Assembly (NCBI GenBank): GCA_005879315.1
Contig: VBLC01000048.1
Location: 1 to 64,000, forward strand
Length of the DNA: 64,000 bases
Direction: 5' to 3'
From: Deltaproteobacteria bacterium
Lineage (GTDB): Bacteria; Myxococcota; Myxococcia; Myxococcales; 40CM-4-68-19
Shown: piece by piece, positions 46,655 through 55,500 of the stretch
How positions within the stretch are numbered: the first letter of the stretch is position 1
Layout: each line of letters opens with the position of its first letter
Notes under the pieces: model-generated
What the model was told of the DNA's origin: nothing
Databases searched by the model: none
What the model saw: only the letters and a program-made list of their open reading frames with translations
Made by a program: the position numbers and the translations under genes

Positions 46655-48771
46655 TCGCCGCTGCCCTGGCAGCGGTGCTCGCAACGGGGCCGCTGGGAGT
46701 CTCAGCGCCGGCCGCCGTGCGGCGCGACGGCCGCACCGCCTCGACGGTGAAGTTGATGGGAGGGCCCGAGCTCCTCGAGGGAGAGGATCCCACGCTGCCC
46801 GACCTCGGATCGATCTCCTGCCGGGGCGCCTCCGTCGTGGCAGCGAACGGGACCCTCCCGCCGCGCGTTCTTCCGCCAGCTGGATCGGAGCCGGGCGAGA
46901 TCTCGTGCGTGGCGCGGCGCCGCGGCGAAGAGAGCGCCTTCTCCCTGCGCCTCGAGGCTCCCGGCGCCGGGCTCTATGCCTCGCTCTTGCAGAATCGCCC
47001 CGCCGAGGTCGCGCTGCACCCCTTCCGCATTCCGCAAGCGAAGCTGCTCTCGCTGCACGCCGCAGCCAGCGCCGGCCGCCTGATCGAGTCGCCTGACGGC
47101 ACGCTGCGCATCGCGCTGCCGCCGGGGCGGTCTCCCCGTGCGCTGGCGGTGGCTCTGCTCGATGGCGACGGCGAGGGAGCCGCCTTCTTGCCGCTGCCCG
47201 GCCACACGCGATTGCGTCTCGAGTCGAAGCGCCGCTCGGTCCTCTCGGTGCGCGTGGCCGGCGCGCTCTTCGGGCCGGTGCGCGCGCCCAAAGGCAAGGC
47301 GACCCTGCCGGTGTTCGTGCCGCCCGGCACGCAGAGCGGCGTCGTTCGAGCCGTCGATCGGATTGGCAACGTCCGCGAGGTCGCCATCGATCTCGAGACG
47401 CCCTCGCTGCCGCGCATCGCTGCGGTCGCTTCGGGGAACCAGGTCGTGGCGCGCGGCGAGCTGCGCCTGGCGTTCGCTCTCGCCGCGGCGGACGGCGCTC
47501 CCGCCGAGAACGCGCAAGTGCGCGCTGCCGCCAGCCGAGGTTCCGTCGAGGCGCCGGCCGCTCGCGGAGCCGGGCTCTGGACCGCGCGCTATCGGGCGCC
47601 GGCATCGCCGGGCAGCGATCTCGTCACCATCGATGTCAAAGGAGATCCTTCCGCCGGCACGGTCAAGCTGCGGTTCGAGGTGGTGGCCGGGCCGCCTGCC
47701 GAGATCTCGCTCGATCTCCCCTCCTCCGCGCCGCGCGCCGGCGACGAGCTGGTCGTGCACGCGGGTGTCCGCGATGCGGCCGGCAACGCCCTCGCCGGAG
47801 TTCCGTTGGAAGCGTCGCTGGCCGGAGCGCCGGCGCGCATCTCCTGGCGGGGCAAGACAGTCGACGTGCGCGGCCTCGTCCCGGAACGGCTCCCCGCAGG
47901 TGGTGCGGTCGAGATCTCTCTGCGCTCCGGCGATGCCGCAAGAGCACAGGCGCGCATCGAAGCGCGGCCGGGCGAGGCATCGACGGCCGAGCTGCGCGCC
48001 GACCCCACCGAGCGCACGGCGCTTCTGCGCGTGCTGGTGCGCGACCGCTTCGGAAATCTTCTCGGCGCGTCGGGCTTCGCGCTCGCCGCCAGCGGGGCCA
48101 GCGTCGGACCGCTGCGCGCTGCGGCCGCCGGCGCTGCCGAGGCCGATCTCGACGCTGCGCCCCGCGTCCGCGCCGCAGAGGCATCGGTGATCGCGGGCGG
48201 CCGGGTGCTCGCGCGCACGAGCATCGCTTTTGATCCGCCGCCCGAAGCCTGGCTCCTCTCCGCGCGCGGACAGGGCGGAGGCATGTCGAGCGGCGCGATG
48301 CGCGCGCCGCGGCTCGGCGCCGCGCTCGGCATCCGCCGCCGCTTCGGCTCCTTCGAGGGGGGCGCTCTCCTCGGCCTCGACGCCCTTTCCTACCGCGACA
48401 CCATCGTCGTCGACCTGGCTGGCGCCCAGCATCCGCTCTCGCGGCATCTGTTTGCGCTCACCGTGCCCTTGCTCCTGCGCGCCCGATTGCCGATCGCGCG
48501 GCGGTTCGGAGCGTCGCTCGAGGCAGGCCCGGCAGCAGTCTTCGCCTGGACCTCCGCCTCGAGCGAAGTGAGCGGCAACGAGCGCGTCGTCAGCGTCCGG
48601 CCCGGCTTTCGCGCCGGCGCCTCGCTCGATTTTTCCCTCGGCCGCGGCCGCATCGGTCTGGGCGCGAGCGTCGGCAGCGCGCGGCTGACGAATGGCGCCG
48701 TCGTCGGCCAGATCGAGGGAACGTCGGTCTGGCTGGGCTATGAAGCTTGGTGGCTCGACATCGGTCCCTGA
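46651..48771 (+). CDS. Ig-like-domain protein with C-terminal outer-membrane beta-barrel
   Basis: 706 residues from GTG 46651. A short export signal (IAAALAAVLATGPLGVSA), then several beta-sandwich domains (about 30-520) with bacterial Ig/invasin-like features (AGDELVVHAGVRDAAGNAL; DRFGNLLGASGFALAASG). The last 170 residues form alternating strands of a small barrel (LGAALGIRRRFGSFEGGALLG...SVWLGYEAWWLDIGP). The barrel at the C-terminus would anchor periplasmic or surface Ig domains in the outer membrane. It sits between the FecR lipoprotein and a soluble kinase in one operon, pointing to an outer-membrane branch of that signalling unit. Domain boundaries are approximate. Confidence 0.75.
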   Translation: MIAAALAAVLATGPLGVSAPAAVRRDGRTASTVKLMGGPELLEGEDPTLPDLGSISCRGASVVAANGTLPPRVLPPAGSEPGEISCVARRRGEESAFSLRLEAPGAGLYASLLQNRPAEVALHPFRIPQAKLLSLHAAASAGRLIESPDGTLRIALPPGRSPRALAVALLDGDGEGAAFLPLPGHTRLRLESKRRSVLSVRVAGALFGPVRAPKGKATLPVFVPPGTQSGVVRAVDRIGNVREVAIDLETPSLPRIAAVASGNQVVARGELRLAFALAAADGAPAENAQVRAAASRGSVEAPAARGAGLWTARYRAPASPGSDLVTIDVKGDPSAGTVKLRFEVVAGPPAEISLDLPSSAPRAGDELVVHAGVRDAAGNALAGVPLEASLAGAPARISWRGKTVDVRGLVPERLPAGGAVEISLRSGDAARAQARIEARPGEASTAELRADPTERTALLRVLVRDRFGNLLGASGFALAASGASVGPLRAAAAGAAEADLDAAPRVRAAEASVIAGGRVLARTSIAFDPPPEAWLLSARGQGGGMSSGAMRAPRLGAALGIRRRFGSFEGGALLGLDALSYRDTIVVDLAGAQHPLSRHLFALTVPLLLRARLPIARRFGASLEAGPAAVFAWTSASSEVSGNERVVSVRPGFRAGASLDFSLGRGRIGLGASVGSARLTNGAVVGQIEGTSVWLGYEAWWLDIGP

Positions 48772-48779
48772 GGAGAGGC

Positions 48780-49433
48780 ATGGCTGAGACGAAAGACCCC
48801 GCACTGCTGCTCGCCGAGCTGGCCCACGAGCTGCGCCAGCCGCTGACCGGCATCCGCGCCAACGCCGAGCTGCTGCTCGACTCGCATGGCGGCGATGCGA
48901 CGGTGCGTTCCCGCGCCGCGGCCATCGTGCAGCAGGTGCAGCGCATCCAGCTCCTGCTGGATCGCGCGCGACGGCCGGGGCCGCCTCCGCCGGGCACGCG
49001 CGGCGATCTCAACCAGGCGGTGGAGGCGGCGTGGTCGCTGCTCGAGGCCGATGCCGCGCGGCAAGGAGCGACGCTCGAGCGAAAGCTCGGCAAGGTGCCC
49101 CAGGTCGCTTGCGATCAAATCGCGCTCGAGCAGACCTTTGGCAACCTTCTGCGCAACGCGATGGAGGCTCTCGGCAGCAAGGGCGGACGCATCCGCGTCA
49201 CCACCGCGACCACGGGCGGAGGCGCCGAGGCCATCGTCGAGGACGAAGGAGCGGGCATCCCTGCCGAGCTGCGCGCGCGCCTCTTCAGCCCCTTCGTCAC
49301 CGGGCGCGCGTCGGGCACCGGCCTCGGCCTCTACATCTGCCGATCCCTCGCCGAGGAGGCCGGGGGAGAGCTCGATCTCCTCGAGGGCGGCCCCGGCGCG
49401 CGCTTCCGCCTGCGCCTCCCTCTCGCCCGCTGA
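48780..49433 (+). CDS. Soluble histidine kinase, no input domain
   Basis: 217 residues, cytoplasmic. HisKA is at 8-65 with the phospho-acceptor in ELAHELRQPLTGI. The HATPase domain has the N box (FGNLLRNAMEAL), EDEGAGIP and the G boxes TGRASGTGLGLYICRSLAEEAGG, so it looks catalytically complete. ATG 48780 has GAGGAGAGG upstream and follows the barrel gene by 8 bp. It lacks any sensor, so it must be controlled by partner proteins, possibly by dimerising with the membrane kinase that begins the operon. Confidence 0.9.
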   Translation: MAETKDPALLLAELAHELRQPLTGIRANAELLLDSHGGDATVRSRAAAIVQQVQRIQLLLDRARRPGPPPPGTRGDLNQAVEAAWSLLEADAARQGATLERKLGKVPQVACDQIALEQTFGNLLRNAMEALGSKGGRIRVTTATTGGGAEAIVEDEGAGIPAELRARLFSPFVTGRASGTGLGLYICRSLAEEAGGELDLLEGGPGARFRLRLPLAR

Positions 49434-49503
49434 TGTGCGTGGCGGCATCGAGATGGCGGCGGAAGTGATCCGCGGTGTGGATGAGAGCCTACCCGCGCGG
49501 TTG

Positions 49504-49509
49504 ATAAAA
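49504..49509 (+). promoter_or_regulatory. Possible -10 element for the giant lipoprotein gene
   Basis: TAAAAT (five of six matches to TATAAT) lies 11 bp before the TTG start, in the only AT-rich stretch of the 87-bp gap 49434-49520. No good -35 is seen 17 bp upstream. If used, the message would begin about 5 nt before the start codon, which would fit the missing Shine-Dalgarno. Confidence 0.3.
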
Positions 49510-49520
49510 TTTCACTCACG

Positions 49521-52500
49521 TTGGACTCGAAATTGGTCACGCCCGGGCGCATTCAGCGTGCGCGGCGCACGTGGAGTGCGCTCGCTGCGCTCGCTCTTTC
49601 CAGCTGCACTTGCGCCCAGCGCGGCTTGCCGGACCAGCTCTCGCTCGATTCCGTCGAGCCCGCGATCGCAGTCGCGGGTGTGGTCACGCCCTTGCTCTTG
49701 CATGGCAGCGGATTCCGGGCGCCGGTCGTCACCAATCTCGGCGCGAAGAGCGCCAGTGGAGATCCTCTTTTCGTGCGCGTCGGCTCGATCGATCTGGGCA
49801 ATGCCGTGCTCCACGCCGACGGCAGCATCGAGGCAACCCTGCCCGACACGCTCCTGCCCGGCGTGTATGAGGTGTCGATCGCGCTCGGCGCGCGGCAGGC
49901 GGCACGCAGCGCGGCCCTCGAGGTGGTCGCGCCCCTCGAGGTGGCCCTGGCGGCCCCGACCGATCTGGCGAGCGGCGAAGAGCAGTCGTTCTCGATCGCG
50001 CTGACCTCGCGCGCGCCTTCCGTGCAGGTGGCCATCGATTCGCTGAGCGTGACGCCCGGCGGAACGGTCGCGGTGAGCGGGCTGCTCCTGCCCTCCTTCC
50101 TCGGAGTCGATCCGATCACGGCCTTCGGCAAGATCAGCTCGCTGCGACCTCCGGCTGCGGTCGACACAGCCCTGGCAGTGTCCGTGCGCTGGAGCCTGGG
50201 CACTGTCAGCGGCACGGTGCAGGTCTCCTCCACGCTGCACGCCTTCGCGCCTCCCCTGATGGCCGCCGGCATCGAGGCGCCCGCCGAGATCGAGCTGGGC
50301 GCTCAGCAGGCCATGACCGCGCAGCTGCTGGCGCCTGCCTGGGTCGATCTGGGGCACGTCACCGTCAACGTCAGCGCCGGCGGAGGCGCGGCGCTGGCCG
50401 CGAATGTCTCTCTTTCGGGCGCCGTGCTGCCGGCTGGCCTGGCCCTGCCCCTGCTCGGCCTGGTGCAAGGAATTGCGGCGGGGCCTGGATGGCTGCAGCT
50501 GGACGCAACCGCTCTCGCCGCGCGCGGCGACGCGCCAGCGGCGCTCTCGGTGCGGCGCGCGCTGACGGTGCGAAGCGGGCCTGCTCCGGCGCTCGCCTCT
50601 CTGGCATTGCCGGGAGTGGTGGAAGTGGGCCTGCCGGTCGCGGTCACGGTCCAGGCGCGCAACGACGGCGACGTCGACCTCTCGGGAGCGCAGCTCAGCG
50701 TCTCGGCCACGGGAGGAAGCGTCACGCCTTCGCTGGTGCAGCTCGCCATCGCGGCGGGGACCAGCTCGACGCAGACGCTGACGGTCGTTCCGCAGACCGC
50801 CGGAACCGCGGTGCAGCTGACCGTCAATCTCTCCGGCGCGAGCGCGCTCTCCGGCCGCACCTTCGCGGCGCAGTCCGCGTCGGCGTCGTCGGGTGCGGCG
50901 CGGCGGCCGCCGGCACTCTCGATCACCGGTACACCGGCGCAATCGCGCACGTCGGTGGGGCAGAGGATTTCCCTCGCCGTGCAGATCTCCAACGCCGGCG
51001 ACGTGGACGTTCCCTCGGCGGTTCTCTCCATCTCGGCCGGCGGCTCGGGCTCCGTGATCGACAGCTCGGGCAATGCCGCGGCCGCGGTGCAGCTGCCGCC
51101 GGCCTCGGTTCCGGCGGGCGGTTCGGTCACGCTCTCCGCGGTCGTGCTGGGAGTTACGGCGGCGCCCGCGACCTTTGCGCTTTCGGTGGCGGGCACCGAT
51201 CCGGTGTCGAGCGCAAACGTGACGGCGTCGGGGGCGGCATCGTTCGATGTTCAGGCCGGCCCCTCCCTCTCGGTGACCCTGTCCGGGCCAGCGCGGCTGG
51301 TGACCGGCCAGTCGGCGACGCTGGATGCGATGGTGAGCAACAGCGGCGGGGCCGACGCGGTCTCGGTCGCTCCCGCCGCGCAGGTCTCGGGGCCCATCGG
51401 CGCAGGGTCGCCGACGCCGTCCTCGCTGGCCCGGCTCACCGCGGGGACCTCGACGCATTTCTCCATCCCCGTGTTCGCTGGCTCGACCTCGGGAGCCGCA
51501 TCGATCTCCGTCGTCGCCTCGGGACAAGACGGCAACGGCGCGGGGCCGGTGTCGGCGTCGGGCACCTTCAATATTGCCGTGCAGGATCCGCCGCGCCTCA
51601 CCGCCTCGTTCCCGACCGCCCTGCCCGCCACCGCGACGGAAAATCAGGTCCTGCCGTCGATCATGCTCCACCTCGTCGCTGCCGGCGCGCCTTCGGCTGA
51701 CGCGAGGCTGGCGGCGCTCCCTACGCTTTCTCTCTCGGGAAACGGGACCGCGGTGGCCCAAGCGCCCTGCCCTACGTTGCCCTGCGCACTCGCTGCGGGG
51801 TCGACGATGGACATCCCCGTGCAGATCACCGCAGGCACCGCCGGCAACCTCCAGGTCACCGCCTCCTTTGCGGGAGCGCTGGTCGATGCCGACCAGGGAT
51901 CGGCCGTCGCGGTCTCCGCCGTCTCCACTACCGTCGTGCAAGTGCAGACCGCCGGCGCGCTCGCCGTCCAGGCGCAGGTCCCTCAGCTGACCGAAGGGTT
52001 CAGCGCGACGATCACGGTCGTCGTCTCCAACACGGGAGGGGCAGAGGTCAGCGCGCTCGCCCTTTCCGCGCTCGACGTCACCGACGGCGCCGGCTTATCT
52101 GTTGCGCACAGCACCGGAACCCTGCCGGTCACGGCGCTGGCTGGCGGGGCGAACGCTTCCTTCACCTTCACGGTCACGCCCCAGACGGGCGCCGGGACGT
52201 TGAACGTCCATGTGCGCATCGATGGCACGGAGACCAACACCGGGGCGGTGCGCACCGGCCAGACGACCTCGTCGACGCCGGTGCTGACTCCCGGCGGTCT
52301 GGTGGTCGATCTGCGCGGAGTGCCGGCGACGGCGTCGGTGGGACAGGCGATCAGCCTGCAAGTCCCGGTGACGAACACCGGGCAGACCACCGTCACCGGA
52401 GTGACGGCTTCGCTCACCCAGCGCGGCGCCGTCGGGGATGGAACGGTCACCATCACCGGCCCCGCCCAGGCGGCGCAGGACCTGGTCGCGGGTGCATCGG

Positions 52501-55500
52501 CGACGTTCACCTTCCAGATCACGGTGACAGCGGCGGGGCCGGTGCATCTGACCGCGAGCGCATCGGGCACAGTCGGCGGCGGGCCGGCGACCGTCAAGCC
52601 TGCCTCGGCGGACATGACGGCGCAGGCGCCGGCCCAGCTGACCGCCACCTTCACCACCGACCGGACGGCCGTGAGCGTCGGTCAGACGTTGCGCCTGACG
52701 CTCACCGTGCAGAACACCGGCGGCGCGGATGCCAACAACGTCACGGCCGCGACACCCACCGTCGCCTCTGGCGCGACGGCCACCACCGCGGCGATCACCG
52801 CCATTGCCGCAGGTCCCGTGACCCTGCTGCACGCCGGGGCGAGCGCATCGTTCAGCTGGACCACCTCGGGGACCTCGGCAGGCCAGGTCTCCTTCGTTTC
52901 GAGTGCGCAAGGCACGGACGCGAACGACAGCAGCAAGACTCCCTCGACGGGCAGCGTGACCAGCGCCACCGTGCAGGTACAGAACCCAGGACAGCTCACG
53001 CTGTCGGCGGCGGCCAGCCCTGCGCGCGTGTCGGCCGGACTGCAGCGGGCCACGCTCACGCTGACCGCGGCGAATCCCGGCGGCGCGGACGTGACCCTCA
53101 ACGCGCTGACGGCGCCAGTGGCGCTGACCTCGGGAAGCGCAGCGGTGACGACTGCGACGCCGCCGGCCTCGGCGGCTGGTGTGGTGCTCCATTCCGGGAA
53201 TACGCGCGATTTCGTCTGGACCTTCGACGCCTCGGGCAGCGGCACGGTCTCGTGGCAAGCATCCGCGAGCGCCACCGAATCGAACACGGGCGGGACGCTC
53301 TCCCCGGCGCCGGCGAACACGTCGTCGATCGTCATCGAGGCGCCAGCAGGGCTCTCGCTCTCGCTCGTGGCATCGCCCGCGCGCGTCTCGGCCGGACTGC
53401 AGCGCGTGCAGCTCACCTTGACCGCCAAGAATCCCGGCGGCGCAGGCCTGCGGCTCGACGCCCTGCCGGCGCCGACCGTGGCAGTCACCGGAACGGCTGC
53501 GGCCACGGTGGCGACCTCGCCTCCGCCTGCCGGAGGCACGGTGCTGGCAGGAGGGTCGACGCAAACCTTCCAGTGGACGTACGACGTCTCGGGCAGCGGC
53601 ATGCTGACCTTCTCCGCCGGAGCGAGCGGCACCGATGCCGACAGCGGCACAGCCGTTCAACCTGCCGCCGTCACGGCGCCCACGGTCCAGGTGCAAGCCC
53701 CCGGCGCGCTCTCGGCGACGGCTTCGGCAATGCCGGCGCGCGTGTCGGCCGGGCTCCAGCAGGTGTCGCTCGTGCTCACGTTGCAGAACAGCGGCGGCGC
53801 GGGCGTGAAGCTCGACGTGCTGCCGGCGCCCACGGTGACCTCGACGGGAACCGCCGCGGCCTCGGTCTCTTCGTCACCCCCTTCGCCGGCCGGCGACATC
53901 CTCGCCGGCGGCGCGACGCGGACTTTCACCTGGGTCTGGAACGTCTCGGGCAGCGGCACGCTCACCTTCTCCGTCTCGGCCTCGGGCACGGACGTCAACG
54001 CGAGCACGGCCGTGGGCCCCACTTCCGCCGCGAGCCAGGCCGTCACCGTGCAGGCGCCGGGAGCGCTCTCCGTCTCCGTCTCCGTCTCGCCCGCCAGCGC
54101 GTCGGCGGGACAGAACACCGTCTCCTTCACGCTGCTCGCGCGCAACACCGGCGGGGCCGACGTGAAGCTCGACGCCCTGCCCTCACCGACGGTCGCTTCC
54201 ACCGGCACGGCGGCCGCGAGCGTCTCGAGCGCGCCTGCCTCGGCCGCCGGGACCGTGCTTGCCGGCGGCGCGAGCATGAGCTTCGTCTGGAACTACATCG
54301 TGTCGGGCAGCGGCACGCTCACCTTCACTGGCTCGGCCTCAGGAGTGGAGGCGAACACGCAGGGCGCGCTCGCTCCCGCGCCGGTCACTTCCTCGCCGGT
54401 CTCCGTGCAGCAGCCGGGCGCGCTCTCGCTCTCGGCCAGCGCCAGCCCGAGCCAGGTCTCGGCCGGCCTGCAGCAGGTGCAGCTCGTGCTTTCGGCGCAG
54501 AACACTGGCCAGGCTGATGTCGTGCTCGACGCGCTGCCGCTCCCGACAGTGACGGCGATCGGCACCGCCTCGGCGAACGTCGCATCTTCCCCGCCGGCGA
54601 CCGCAGGCACCGTCATCCCGGGTGGCGTGACGAAGACCTTCACCTGGACCTGGAACACGGGCGGCTCCGGCACGATCAGCTTTGCCGCTTCGGCCAGCGG
54701 ACATGACGGCAACAGCAACAACGCGATCGCGCCGCCGGGGGCGACGGCCGGTCCGGTCACGGTGCAGACCTCGGGAGCGCTCTCGCTCTCCATCGCCGCC
54801 AGCCCGACGCAGGTCTCGGCAGGGCTGCAGCAAGTCTCGCTGACGCTCTCGGCGACCAACACCGGCGGCGCCTCGGTCATCCTCGATGCGCTGGCGCAGC
54901 CTACCGTGGCAGTCACCGGAAGCGCGCTGGCCACGCTCGTCTCCTCGCCGGCCTCGCCCGCCGGCACTGCGCTGACCGGCGGCACGACACAGTCGTTCGT
55001 CTGGACCTACTCCGTTTCCGGCACTGGAACGCTCGCCTTCACCGCCAAAGCGAGCGGCAAGGAAGCGAACACCGGCAATGCCATCGCGCCCACGCCGGTC
55101 GTCTCGCCCACCGTGACGGTGCAGGCGCCGGCTGCGCTCGCGCTCTCGGCCTCGGCGACGCCGGCGCAGGTTTCGGCCGGGCTGCAGAAGGTCTCGCTGG
55201 CCTTGACGGCGAGCAATTCCGGCGGCGCCTCGGTGAAACTGGACGCGCTCGCCTCGCCGATCGTCACGACGACCGGAACGGCGGCAGCTTCGCTCGCGTC
55301 TTCTCCTGCGTCGCCTGCCGGGACATTGCTCGCGGGCGGAGCGTCGACGACCTTTACCTGGCAGTACGACGTCTCGGGCAGCGGGACGCTTTCCTTCTCC
55401 GCGAAGGCGAGCGGCGTCGACGCCAACAGCAGCACGGTGCTGGCGCCTTCCCCCGCGACGGCCGGACCGGCCACTGTCCAGCAGCCCGCGCAGCTGACGC

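Noticed and set aside
49512..51941. An 809-codon open frame antisense to the giant lipoprotein gene, and similar long antisense frames across the window
   Set aside because: In very GC-rich genes the codon bias keeps other frames open. These readings are Arg/Gly/Ala-rich, lack family motifs and lie opposite well-supported genes.
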